A DNA stretch of 64,000 nt, taken from Ampelocalamus luodianensis (taxonomy: Eukaryota > Streptophyta > Magnoliopsida > Poales > Poaceae). Positions within the stretch are counted from its first letter, which is position 1. Each line of letters opens with the position of its first letter. Below, piece after piece: positions 24,418 to 36,897 of this stretch. A program made the position numbers and the translations under genes. The notes beneath the pieces were generated by a model, which saw only the letters and a list, made by a program, of their open reading frames with translations, was not told the DNA's origin and made no database searches. The stretch covers positions 10,540,001 to 10,604,000 of the forward strand of contig CM070633.1 in NCBI GenBank assembly GCA_036346255.1. The letters are read 5' to 3'.

Positions 24418-24420
24418 AGA

Positions 24421-25472
24421 ATTCAATGCTTTGCCATCATTTGCCAATATGGGGATCCATGAAAACCATTAACAACATATAACCAATCATCAAGACCTAA
24501 CTTATCGACACTCAAACCAAAGTTAGTCTCAATGAAATGGGAGTCATTAATCACCAAAACACTAATACCATCAAATTAGGGGACTAAATGCTTACATGGA
24601 CACACAAGGCTTAGGCTATGGGTACACACGCGTGTGCGTGTTTTTGCATTTATTCTCGTGTTTATCATGTGACTTGTGAGATGTTGTAGTATGTGTACAT
24701 TCCTTTTTGCCATGCGTGCATTTGTACCATGTCATCAAAACCTAGGTTATCACGTGCTGCCGCGAACTGAGAGATGCACGTTCTCGTGCGGTTAGTCTGT
24801 TGGCGCACATTGAGATATCCTTGGGGGCGAATTCTGGCAATCAGGGTAGTTCGAAACCCAAACGTGGGCGGCCGTTGGACCGTCTCACCCTACACATCAC
24901 TGTGCGAGATACGCACAAACTCTTCCTTCTACGACTTCCACTACACCCGCTGCCTCCCATGTCCTGCCATGCCTCTGTCCACCATGCAGCAGATCGAGGG
25001 AGAGTAGTGTCTCTGAGCCTTCACTGGTGATCATAAGACCTGCATGGGTACCACCAATCTAGTTTCTAGGTAGCGCACCTGCGCGACTGCTTGCTGCTTC
25101 ATCTTCACTACATTTGACCTCTTTATGAGCCCGATCTCTCCTTCCATCTTGCTGTGAGCGGTCGAACCCTAATTTGTGCACTATGAATGCTATGGTTGAT
25201 CTGCGCCTATATTTTATGTCAAGCTATCTAGAAATGTGTAGCAAATGCTATGGTTGATCTGCGCCTATATTTTATGTCAAGCTATCTAGAAATGTGTAGC
25301 ATTTTATGATCTTATGATGTTCATTATAGTACTAGCATTAATCTTGTTATCTGCTAGTAGATTGTTTGTAGACACAGTAATATGTATGTTACTTTTATTG
25401 CGTACTTACGGAATTAAATTTACAATAGGCCATCTTAATTTGTTAACAATCCAGAAACTAGAGAAAATTGAT
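24421..25472. other. no gene seen
   Basis: Mixed-composition DNA with only short frames (for example 24774-25007, 77 codons, with a GC-rich patch at 24820-25000). Nothing recognisable apart from the tandem duplication at 25186-25301. Confidence 0.6.
25186..25301. repeat. 58-bp tandem duplication
   Basis: Two essentially identical copies of a 58-bp unit starting AATGCTATGGTTGATC (25186 and 25244). Near-perfect identity suggests a recent duplication. Confidence 0.95.
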
Positions 25473-25880
25473 ATGCCTAGTGTATCAGATGCATTGAAAG
25501 TGATTTGGGGAGAGAACTTTAAGAGGTGGCAAACACGGGTCAAATTTTGGCGCATGTAAATGCAGCTCTGATGGGTGATATCCATGTAGAGGTCCCTCAC
25601 AACGGAACAACAATGTGACATTGAGGTGTCTAACGACACTATTATTGGCTACATGCTATCTCTTCTCACTGATCAGTTGTGTGATATCTACATGCATTAC
25701 ACTGGTGCTACCGAATTATGGGAAGCCCTTGAGTGTAAATATGTGGAATTAGATGTTGGACGTGAGCTTTATGTTAATGAGCAGTACCATGACTTTTGGA
25801 TGGTCGATAACCGTTCGGTTGTGGAACAAGATCATGAAATCCAGCTTCTGGTAGGAGAACATGCACACTTTGATTCAGTG
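25446..25880 (+). pseudogene. Ty1/copia gag (UBN2-type) remnant
   Basis: Two frame-shifted pieces read ENFKRWQTRVKFW (around 25512-25550) and, from 25626, IIGYMLSLLTDQLCDIYM, TELWEALECKY, ELYVNEQYHDF and VVEQDHEIQLL. This is the order of conserved blocks in the gag region of plant Copia polyproteins (the retrotransposon gag/UBN2 family). A stop and frameshifts near 25557-25600 break it, and the zinc knuckle, protease and pol parts are absent. No LTR pair frames it, so it is a stray fragment. Confidence 0.75.
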
Positions 25881-26330
25881 GCGGACCTAGGAATAAATTT
25901 TATATTGGGTGGCATGTACCAATACTATTATCCAAAAGCAAGGAAAATCATATGTAAACCGTATTGCAATCACACTTATAAGAGCGTATGTCACTAAATG
26001 GAACAACCAACTACATTTTGCATGTGAATATATAAAGATGAAAGTAGGACAATCCATCTGCTAAATCAAAGGATGGGAAGAACGACATGGACATCTTTTT
26101 CTGTCCCCTACCCAAAATATCGAATGCACTTGGTGTCTTGGAAAAAGTTTTCCCAAATTGCCCAATAAGGATTAAATTGTGACCAAATAATGAAGTTAGA
26201 AGATGAGGAGGACCTTGGGCTGCATATCTTTGTAGCAAGAAATGGAACTGTCTTGCTCATCGCTATGCATATGCCTTACTGTTGCTGTTGTGTGTGCGTG
26301 CCTTAGCCTCAGGCCTTCGCTGCCTTAGCT
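25881..26330. other. no gene seen
   Basis: Continuation of decayed DNA between the gag remnant and the truncated Copia LTR. Frames are short and unrecognised. Confidence 0.55.
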
Positions 26331-27055
26331 TGAAGGGATACGGGTAGGCTACAATAGTAACAATTCAAAATTTTCTACCACGTAAACCAGGATGCCAAGC
26401 AAGAAGATGATCACAGATTATTACCACCAGATGCGTAGTGCAGCGGAACATGAATTGGAGCAGCCTGGTCCAACGAAGAGCACATCGGTGAAGAGTTGTA
26501 GTCGATCGTCCAGCGTCCTCACGAGTCGATCGTCTCCTCCAGCAACCTCTAATGTTCCTTGTGAAGATCATGGATCATCCTCAAACGCAACAGCAACCGC
26601 AGTAGCACCTCTACGGTATCCACACGTCCAAGGTAGGAACAACCGAACGCCGGTGTGCTAGCACTAAGTTGCACGGCGGGGCTCTCTCAGGAAGATGGCG
26701 GCTAGGGTTTCGGTGGAGCAACTCACGTCTCTCGCATCCTCATAATAGCCTCAAGCATCTCCTTATATATAGTGCCTCGTGACTGATCCTATCCGAACAC
26801 GTTTGATTAATCGTATTCGGACTGGTTTGTTCCAACCCGTTAAGTGTGTGACCCATTAGGTTTATATGTAATTGGTTGCGACTCAGAAACCCTTTTCCGA
26901 CCACGAGTCGTAGCGGTCCCTAGCAGGACATAACGATTCCCGAATACACAAATTATATCAGACGAACCTTAATGCAATATGATCTACGACCAGGTCCTCA
27001 TCACTTATGACCAACTCGTATCTTGTCACGACCAGTCCGTATTTAAGTACGACCA
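26331..27055 (-). mobile_element. truncated copy of the Copia-type LTR
   Basis: Starts TGAAGGGATACGGG exactly like 22414 and stays collinear with 22414-23090 at roughly 80-85% identity by eye (shared stretches include GTAGTGCAGCGGAA and GGCTAGGGTTTCGGT). It stops where the 7.5 kb LTR begins at 27056. The other half is not found after 36897, so this is a truncated and not simply an interrupted copy. Confidence 0.8.
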
Positions 27056-29039
27056 TGTAACATCCCAAGTTTTGGCTTGTGTTTCAAATGTAAGAAAATG
27101 TGTGGAAATTAAAACTTTTTCTTACATCTTGCAATTCTTGTATGTTCTAAAGAATTCTTGCAAAGGAATTATGGGATTACAAGTCACAAGTCACTCTGAT
27201 CGAAAACCTTGTCTTCCAAAAATATTCTTGTCAAACTTTTGATCATCTCCGGGAAATATTTTTCCTAAGTTCTTGGGATGGTATGTGAACCCTCTGAAAA
27301 ATTTCACAATTTTTAGAAATTGTTTGAATATTTTAAGAGGTAGTCAAACCAATTTGGCAATTAGTCAAACCCTATAATAAGCTTTGTTAAATTTCTGGAG
27401 AAAAATGTTGTGCATAAAAACCTCTAGAATTTTTGCACAAGGTCAATCCTAAAGTTAGCAAGCTCTTGTAAAAATTTCAGAATTTTTGGGGTTAGTTTGC
27501 TACCTCAAATAAGTCCCCAAGTCTCACTTTTTATTTTAAACTCAAATCGATTCACTGTCTCTCAGTGCGCACTGTAGTCCGGCTCGGCCCACGGCTCTGG
27601 TCAAACCAACTAAAAGCGCCAGCCCGAGCCCGTGCAACCTCGCCAGCCCCCGCAACCCTTGGATCTCAATCCAACCGCCTAGACCACCTCAAGTCCTTCT
27701 TGCAAAGACAACCCTCAGATCACCCCCTCAGACCACCCTTTTTCACCTTTGCCAAGACCACCCTAGCTCATCCTCTAAGACCTCCCACTCACACGACCAC
27801 CCCGTGTCCGTTTTGCAAAGACAACCCTCCCGGACCTCCTCCAGATCCCCCGAAGACCTCCTCGACCGCCCCTGTGCACCTGGGTGATCGTGGGCCGTTC
27901 ATCCTCTGATATGTGCCTCATACCTCCTGGCGCGTAGGACCTCCTCCTCGCGTGTGCATCCAGACCTCCGATCACTTCTTTTAGTCTGGGCCCTTCGATT
28001 CAAATCCAACTGCCCGGACCTCCTAACCCGAGCTCGAGTCCACCCGAACGCCTTGCTCGTTGACCAGTTTCTTTTGGGCCTCTCACTGCCTGGTGGGACC
28101 TCTGGGACTGGTCATCCTCGCTTTTGCAGGCATGCGTGTGTGCCAGAGCTACAGCAGTTGGAGCAGCGCCTTATCAAATCATGTCCTTGTCAACGGCTAG
28201 CTCTGCCAACCTTTAATGCATGTCAGCACCTTTTCCCAAAGTCCTCTTTTCCACCTGCCCTGTCATTTCATGTACTTCCATGGCAGGGACTTTTGACTTG
28301 AGTGCACCGTGGGGCTCAACTTTGCTCCACTCCTTTGCTCTCTCGGCTTTTATGAAACCCTGAGCTCTTCCTTAGCTTCTCTTAGACACCTTTGTGCCCA
28401 CTTGAGCTCCTTCTCTCTGTATTCTTGTGCTCAGAACACCCGAAGACCTCCTAGCCACCATTGCCGGGCCTTGGAGCTCCTCGAAGCCTTCAGGGCTCCA
28501 GTGACTCACTTGGGATTCTTGTCCTGTCAACTAGTTTATTTGAATCACCTTGAGCATTTCCCTAACTTGCCTTGTTTGACCTCCTCAGGGATCGTCAGAT
28601 TTGGGAACTTGCTCTTCATTGGCTGGTTTTGCTCCTTCTTCCTCAACTCCGACAAGCACCATTGTCGTCGAAGCTCTTTCGGCCATCCCCGGACCTCCTC
28701 CATTCTCAGGTTAGTACCTTAGCTTTGGAAACCGCTCGTCGGACCTCGTTAGCTTTCCTTTTGTCGATTTCGCCCGCGGTCGCCTCCTGTTAGCGCGGTA
28801 GGAAGTGTGTTAGCTCTAGTTTTTGGCACCCTTAGGTTACCCTTGTCGCTTATAGCACATCCGTGCCTTTGGTTCTCGCCGCGTGGACTACTTGGCCGCG
28901 GTGAGCTCAAGCTCCGACTCGGGCGCTTTGTCGGGCCTTACTCGGACAAGGGTTGTAGCCTTTTGTTTAGCATTTAAGTTGTCCGAGAGCCCAATCATTA
29001 GTTTTAATGCAACTCTTGTCGGCAACACGTGTGTCCCGT

Positions 29040-30440
29040 TAAAGTCTCCAGACCACCGAAGGTAAATCTAGACCGTTAACGACCTCCTAGCGTTAGCCCT
29101 TGGCCTTTAGATCTTCGTGTGTAAAGTCTTTAAGTTCCATGACCTCCCCGTATAGATCCTGGCCACCCAGGACCTCCCTCGTTTTCAACTTACCATTTCG
29201 GACCTCCTTCGCTTGATCGTGACCGTTAAGACCTCCCTCGCGAGATCTTGGCCGTCAAGACCTTTTCGTTCGGACCTCAGTCTCTAGGACCTCCCCCTGG
29301 ATCAGGTCCTAGCCGCTTAAGACCTCCTGGTTTTTATCCCAGCCGTTTAGGAGCTCCCCGGTTTAGATCTATGCCGCTGGGCATTTTCTATGAAAACTCT
29401 AAGTCACAGGACCTCTTTGGAGCAATCTTGTCCGTTTAGGACCTCTGCGGTTAGCTCTAGACCGTTAGATCTTCGCCTGTGGAAACCCTTAGTTGCTAGG
29501 ACCTCCCCTTGAGTCGATCCTAACCGTCTAGGACCACCCTGGTTAAATCCTAGCCGTTTAGATCTTCCCCCGTGCGCAAAAGACCTCCCATTGGTCATTT
29601 TGCAAAGACCACCCCTTAGACCACCCTTGGGGTCCTCTTTGTAAAAGACCACCCCTGGTCTTTTATAAAGACAACCCCGAACCTCCTCCTCAAGTCAATC
29701 TGGGCCGTTAAGACCTCCCCCCTGGGAGATCTTAGCCGTCGGGGTCCTCCTCCACTAAATCCTCACCCCCAAGACCTCCCTGTAAAATCCCAACCGCTAG
29801 GACCTCCTCCCGGGTTCATCTCGACCGTCGAGATCCTCCTCCGTGAAGACCTCTGCTCTTAGGACCTCCCGACAAACTGGACCGCTCAAGACCTCCCTCG
29901 GTAGATCTTGGCCGCCCTGCACGCCCTCCGTTATGTCCTTAGCCTTAGGACCTCCTCTCAGCCATGGACCGTTAGATTTAGATCTAACGGGCTAGACCTC
30001 CTCAGTAGATCTTAGCCGTCAAAGACCTCCCTCCTTCAGATCTCACCGTTCCGACCTCCTCCGATTAGATCTTTATCTTGAGGACCTCCCCGTAGCTCTG
30101 GACCGTTGGATTTCCATCTAACGGCCTAGACCTCCTGGAAATCTTGGCTGTTAAGACCTCCTCGAAAAATTTTAACTGTCCAAGACCTCCCCCAGCAAAT
30201 CCCAACCGTCTAAGACCTCCCTCCGTAGACCACCACCTCAAGGACCTCCTTCGACAGATCTGGACCATCAAGTCTGGATCTAACGGCTAAGACCTCCCCT
30301 AGGCGCGATGAGGTCTTGGCGCCCAGGTGCTCGTGGTGGAGTTTGCACCTGTGCTCGTGTGCCGTGTGATTTTGATCAACGGCCCACGACCTCCCCGTCT
30401 CCTTTAGTTCTTTTAGACCTCCCGTGAGCTCCAAATTTTC
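29040..30440. repeat. GACCTCC / AGATCTTGGCCGT degenerate array
   Basis: GACCTCC or a one-base variant recurs about every 25-35 bp, usually followed within 20 bp by a GATCTTGGCCGT-like motif. It is the reverse-complement counterpart of the 18790-19312 array. Spacing is irregular, so it is an old diverged minisatellite. Confidence 0.88.
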
Positions 30441-30529
30441 AAAGTGTTTAAACGTTCCAGTTTTCAAATGTGAATAACTATTTCGTTTAACTCCTTTTTG
30501 AGAAATTCAAACTGTGTTAGCTCTGTGGT

Positions 30530-33500
30530 AAGATGAACTTTAAATTGAGTATGATTTTGAACTCTTTTCTATAGCAGAAAATAGTATAAACTAGATTAAC
30601 TTGTTTCAACCTAAAATGTGGTCTAAAATTCGTTGAAATTTGTAAAATGCATAACTTATTCTCTGTAATTCCAAACTGAGCAAACTATATTTTGTTAAAA
30701 CCCACTAGGAATGTACTGTAGTGTAGAATAGGCCTTAATATGATCCTTGCCACTGAAATTAATGATCTACTAGTTTTAGAACTTAGAAAAATCATAACTA
30801 ATTCGTTATAACTCCAAATGATGTAAACTCAAGTTTGCTGTTCTTAGGATGACCTTAGCTACCTACCATAAAAATTTCAGATTCCAAATCATTCTAGAAA
30901 TTTTTGTCATGAACAGTAACCGAAATTAATTTAATTAGGATTTTTCAGGCTGAGAGAAATTGTTTAGGGCATAACTTTTTCATGCTAAGTCCAAATGAAG
31001 TAATTCTTGTTCCTAAATTTGTCTAAAATCTTAATCTTGCTGATTTATAAATTTCATGGTTTTTGGAGAACTTTTGCTGTGGAGTTTTATTTGGAGTTCT
31101 TGTTCTTATTTGGTTATCGTCTTTTCGCGTTAGGTTCCGAAGGAATTAGTGAGTACGTGAGTGAATCCTCTGCAGCAAGAAAGTGATCTACAGCAAGGCA
31201 AGCAGTTTGATCATGTTAATCCCAGTATTTTAAGTATTTATGTTGATTACAAATTCTATGTATGCATTGCTACTTTGTGTTAAACTATTGTCGTTAGTTG
31301 ACCTAGTAGATGCATTTCCTTAGGCAAATGATTATTCTCTACTACCGTGAGCCTAGGTTATTGCTGTGATTAGAGCTCGTTGGATGAACTCTTGTCACTT
31401 AGTAGTTGCGAATTAATTGCTTAGCTATGCTTAGCTCCCGGTAGAAATGGGCGAATTAGTTGCGACTTGTCGATAACCTTGATCACATAAAACTTATTAT
31501 TACTTATGATTTCAGCCTTGTGCCACGTCTACTTACGAAAACTAAAACTGAAAACAAAATAATTTAGACTTGGGCACAATGGTATGATTGGTGTGTTTTT
31601 GGGTGTGACTGGAATGGTGCCCGAGTCAACAAGGACCGAACATCTTGTTACACTAAACCAAGCATTTTGTGCGTGCTAACCACACTAGAGGGTATGGGAC
31701 CTCTCTTGAATTAGTACTTTGGGAGGCATTAATTAATGGGTCGCTGGCTGTAGTTTATAGAGAAAAATGATCACGAAGGCGTGACCGGGGTGGTTCCTTT
31801 CTAGGTCCTCCACCCCGACCGGGGTCTTGCAAATGTCCGGCTAGCTTTACCCTAAATGGCTAATGACTCCCGGCTTTGTTTGACTCCACCACAACGTGTG
31901 GTCCTAGTGGCCCATTTCACCGGCTGGTCACTAAGGGTTAATCCCATACGTGCGACTCTTAATTAACGCATTCCATTGGAAACGTCTCGTAGGATTTAGC
32001 CGTGCCGGCATACCAAAGGAAGTGTGCTTAATAGCTTGGCAAAAAGGCGGTCTGAAGTGTGGGTACATTGGTACACCCCTGCAGGGTTAAAACTATTCGA
32101 ATAGCCTCGTCCTAGGTTATGGACACGCTTGGCAAGGTCTTTCAAGAGTTAGACTACAACATTTTAATTAAAACTTGATGTGTGGTACGAATCTGGGATT
32201 CGTGCTATGTGTGGTGGCTATTGGGTTAGTCACCAATAGGTGGTTACTCTTGTACTTATTGTATCTCGTGTTATTTCATTCAATAAAAACTGATTGCAAA
32301 CTTGCTTTTGAAATGTACTACATTATTAGAGTATGAACTTTAATTTGAAAATGAATTTAGGCACTGTTATATAGTAGAAAATGACTTTAACTGCATGATC
32401 TTGTTTAGTGAAAAAGGTTGTTTAGAAATTCATTGAAAATTTGTAAAATGCATAACTTATTCTCTGTTATTCCAAACTGAGCAAACTAAGTTTTGTTAAA
32501 ACCCACTAGGAATGTACTGTAATGTAGAATAGGTCTTCATGTGATCCTTGCCACTGAAATTAGTGATCTACTAGTTTTAGAACTTAGAAAAATCATAATT
32601 AATTCAATTCAACTCCAAAATGTGCAAACTCAGTTTTGCTGTTATTAAGATAACCATATCTACCTACCATAAAAATTTCAAGTTCTAGATCATTCTAGAA
32701 ATTTTTCTATGAACAGTAACCGTAATTAATTTAATTAGGATTTTTCAGGCTGAGAGAACTTCGTTTAGCCATAACTTTTTCATGCTTAGTCCAAATGAAG
32801 TGATTCTTGTTTCTAAAATTGTCTAAAATCAATCTCTAGATGCTGTAGAAATTTCATGGGATTTGGATGTTCTTTGTTGTTGGGTTCCTTTTGGTGTTCT
32901 TCGTTCTTATCGGTTTTTATCGCCTTTTCCGTTAGGTTCCGAAGAATTTGTTGAACCTGAGCACTCCCCTCTGCAGCAAGACCAATCCCAGCAAGGCAAG
33001 TAGTTTGATCATGTTAATCCCAATATTTTAAGTATTTATGTTGATTACAAATTCTATGTATGCATTGCTACTTTGTGTTAAACTATTGTCGTTAGTTGAC
33101 CTAGTAGATGCATTTCCTTAGCAAATGATTATCCTCTACTACCATGAACCTAGGTATTGCTGTGATTTAGAGTTCGTGGATGAGCTCTTGTCACTTAGTA
33201 GTTGGCGAATTAATTGCTTAGCCATGCTTAGCTCCCGGTAGAAATGGGCGGTTATCGACTTGTCGATAACCTTGATCACATAAAAACTTATTATGATTTA
33301 TGATTTCAGCCTTGTGTCATGTCTACTTATGAAAACTAAAACTGAAAATAAAATGATTTAGACTTGGGCACAATGGTATGTTGGTGTGCTTCTGGGTGTG
33401 ACTGGAATGGTGCCCGGGTCATTAAGGACCGAGTTACTTGCACCACCGTACTGAGCATTTTGCGTGCTAACCACACTAGAGGGTATGAGACCTCTCTTGA

Positions 33501-34100
33501 CTTAGTACTTTGGCGTGTATTGGCTTCGGGTCGCAGGGAGTCGCAGGAGGGATGGTGCTGGGAGCATTGTAGTGTCCGAAAGGCTTCCCCCGTGATGACT
33601 GGTTGTCTTTCGGCTTGCAATGTAAGCGTATGGATTCCGATCCATACGAGCGGCTCGTAGTCAATGCACAATATTGGAAAGCGTCTCGTAGGACTTAGCC
33701 GTGCCGGCATACCTTCGGAAGTGTGCTTCGTGGCTTAAAGGCGGTCTGAAGTGTGGGTACATTGGTACACCCGCAGGTTAAAACTATTCGAATAGCCTCG
33801 CCCTAGGTTATGGACACGCCGGATACGCCCGTGAGAACTAGACTACAACCTTTTAATTAAAACTTGATTTGGTGGTACGAATCGGGATTCGTGTTATGTT
33901 GTGGTGACTATTGGGATAGTCACTTCTGTGTGGTTACTTGTATGTATCTTTATTTCATTGTTATTTTGACAACAAAACAGATTTGCAAACTTGTCTTAAA
34001 TGTATTACATTATTGCAAATAAAGTTGGCTTTGTGCAAAATGAGACATACAACCTCCACCTAAATAAGCTTGCATGTAGTTTATGAATAGGTCTGCTATT
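30530..34100 (+). repeat. 1.8 kb tandem duplication within the long LTR
   Basis: Two collinear copies offset by about 1.80 kb. For example TGTAAAATGCATAACTTATT occurs at 30641 and 32442, and CTATTCGAATAG at 32093 and 33784. Copies are diverged (roughly 80-90% by eye) with indels, so the duplication is not recent. Confidence 0.88.
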
Positions 34101-34567
34101 CCACACGTCGCCTTATGAGTACCTTTGTGTACTCGGCTATCTTGCTTAAATGTATTTGTTGCAGAGGAAGAAGGTGAGCTGGAGGGGCCTCACTTCTGTG
34201 AGTTGTGCTGTGGTAGCCTTAGAGGCGTCTAGCTTGGTGGCCCGGTCGGTTGCCTTGTGGGTTGTGTGGCTAACCGATCGACTTTTGTTCTAGCCATCTT
34301 ATGGCACCTTTTGCTTCCGCTGTCATTCTTGTATATTGTTCTATTTGGCCGGTCGGCTCTCTTTTGTAATAACTTACTTTATCTATGTCCTTTACTAGAC
34401 TTGTTAATGTATATTGTATGGAAATGATGTGTAATTTTGTGATGATGTGCATGTGCTGCAATTCTGGGAAGCATATGTCCATCGAGACTTAGAATGTTTA
34501 ATTAGTAATGCTAGAACCATTTGGAGGTTAAGTGTTACTAGTTAAATATTCCGGGTCCTCACAAAGT

Positions 34568-34579
34568 TGGTATCAGAGC
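34568..34579 (+). other. primer-binding site (tRNA-iMet)
   Basis: TGGTATCAGAGC, 4 bp after the LTR end. It identifies 27056-34563 as a 5' LTR and gives plus-strand orientation. Only about 200 bp of interior remain before another LTR-like block begins. Confidence 0.9.
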
Positions 34580-34799
34580 CGGCCATGGCTGGGTCAAAGT
34601 TGACCTAGCCAAGCCTTGACCTCTGGTCCCACTGGTCAGTGACTGTGGGCTAGGCAACTGCGCGTGTAAAAAGTATTAAATGCTTTTAGAATTTTCGAAT
34701 TGAATTACTTTCGCACTGAAAATTCAAATAACTTAAAAAATTTATAACTAATTAAAATTAGTTCCAAATTGAATGAAACCAATTTTCTTGGTTCTCATT

Positions 34800-36897
34800 T
34801 TTAATGCACTTCTAAAAGGAGTTGTTTTTACACTAGAAAATTGATGAAACTTCAAACATTCATAAGTATTTCATCATAACTCCAAACTGAGTGAAATTAA
34901 TTTTGTTAGTTTTCATCTTTACTGTACTTTAACTTGGAATAAAGTTGAGACATGTTGCTGTACAGAAATTTTGGATACTTGTATTATTTGTACATTAATG
35001 TCTTTAACTTTGTAAAATCCTTAGAAAAATCATATGAACTCCTTTTGAACTAAAATTTTTACCTAAAATTATTATAAAATCATTCTCTACCTGCTGTGTT
35101 AGTTTCATGAATTTTGAATGAATGTGAATTTTTGGTTAATTTGATGTTATTCATTCGTATTCGTTCTTCCCGTTCAATCGATAGATTTCGACGATTCGAA
35201 TACTTACGAGAGTGAACCTCGGCAGCAAGAGGACTATGTTCAGCAAGGCAAGTAGTTCCTGCTTTGATCATATTGATCCCATTACTTTCAAATTCTATTA
35301 TCTTGTTTGCAAAGTGTATGTATGCATGCTCTATTTTGATGTTTAAATTATCGTTCAAGTAGTTGACCCTAAATAGTTGCATAAACTATAGCTAAATGTT
35401 CATCCTTTACTACTGAGCCTAGGTTTATATCCGCTGTGATGTAGAGCTTGATGGATGGGGTCTAGTCACTTTACTTGCTGTACACGAGTTGATGTCACTT
35501 AGCAATGCTTAGAACGGTAGTATGGGGATCATCATTTCAGCGATGGTCATTACATCACCCTTTTAAAATACTTGAGTCAGGGTACTCATGTATGTATTGT
35601 ACTTGAAAAACTAAAATTGAAAGCAAAAGATTTAGACTTGGGTACATGGTTGATTGGTGTGGTCATCAGGTGTGTGGTTGGTGCCCGAGTCAACAAGGAC
35701 CGAATTACTTATGTCACTGATCCAAGCATCATTGTGTGCAATTCACATGAGGGTATTGGGAACCCCTCTTGACTTAGTACTTTGGCATGTGTTAGCTCCA
35801 AGTCGCAGGAGGAGGGTGTGTGTTGTGTGTATAAAAAGAAATGTGTTTTGTTGTTGGGTGTGCGAGGGTGGATTCCTGTCCAGGATCTCTACACCGAGGG
35901 GCATTGTAGTTGTCCGAGGCTTTACCCCGAGAGGTAGTTGAAAGAGGCTTTACAATGACTCTGACACAACGTATGGGTTTCTATCCATATAGGCTACTCA
36001 TAGTTAATATATAATATTGAAAATGTCTCGTGGGACTTAGCTTTGTCAGCATACCTTCGAAAATGTGCTACATCGCGTGGCAAAAGGAGCGGTCTGACAC
36101 CTAGGTAAAGTTGTACACCCCTGCAGAATATAATCTATTCGAATAGCCAAGTCCTTGGTTATGGACACGCTTGGTTATGTCATGCAAGAATTAGACTCTA
36201 CATTTTGATAAAACTTGAAATCGGGTGGTACAAATGAGTAATTCGTGCTATTGTCATGGTGGCTATGGTTAGTCACTTCTAAGATGTTATTTATGTTTAT
36301 AATTATTGTCTCGCTGTTATTTAAGGAAATAAAAACATATTTGAACAATTGCCTTACAATCCATTACTTATTACAAAGAAACTGCATTTATGCTGAAAAC
36401 TGCTTAAGTGTAGTAGCCTTCCTTTGAATAAGCTTGCATGTAGCTATAGATAGGTTTGTTATTCGTAAGTCTTACGAGTACAATTTTGTACTCAGTTGCA
36501 TTGCTCATTTGCTGCAGAGGAGGTTGACCACCAAGGGGTTAACTATTGTGAGACAGAAATCATCCCTGACGACTAGCTCGGCATTTTCGGTCGGTTGGCT
36601 TTTATTTACTGCCATCTTATGGCTTGTGTTTTCTGCTGCGAACTTAAACTTTAGTTGGTATGTTTGGTCTGCCGGCCTTTTATATGAAGTCTAAGTGTAT
36701 GTGGAATGTGTTGTAAATTATAAAGACTTGGTATTGTAATACGGTTGTATGGAATTGATGCTATGTTTTGTGAGGGGGTATGTGTACCGCTGTTTTGGGA
36801 GGTATATAATATCCTGAGAGCGGGAAAATTTAATTCGGGATGCTAGAACCAATTGGAGATTAAGCATTTCGAGTTAAATCGTCCGGCGGCTCTCACA
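34800..36897 (+). mobile_element. truncated, diverged LTR of the same long family
   Basis: Collinear with the 3' part of the 7.5 kb LTR: AACTCCAAACTGAGTGAAA near 34880, a GCCTAGGTTT block near 35417, CTATTCGAATAG at 36135-36146, GATGCTAGAACCA near 36840, ending GGCTCTCACA at 36897. The GACCTCC-rich first half is missing. It could be the remnant 3' LTR after a large deletion, or a different family member joined by recombination; its greater divergence favours the latter. Confidence 0.65.

Larger units (their letters stand above)
27056..34563 (+). mobile_element. 7.5 kb LTR of a very long LTR retrotransposon family
   Basis: Begins TGTAACATCCC and ends GGGTCCTCACA, followed after 4 bp by a tRNA-iMet primer site at 34568, so this is a 5' LTR. 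It is longer than its 4.8 kb relative (15694-20474, opposite strand) largely because a 1.8 kb segment is tandemly duplicated (30530 on and 32335 on). The first half carries GACCTCC-rich arrays; the second half has AT-rich modules with CATAACT and CCAAA and the palindrome CTATTCGAATAG. No gene is credible inside; open frames at 27565-28793 lack recognisable domains. Flank GACCA on the left has no matching duplicate on the right. Confidence 0.72.

Noticed and set aside
27565..28793. Several open frames of 70-137 codons in the 7.5 kb LTR
   Set aside because: Overlapping frames in a C-rich LTR segment without recognisable domains or introns; no initiation context distinguishes one.
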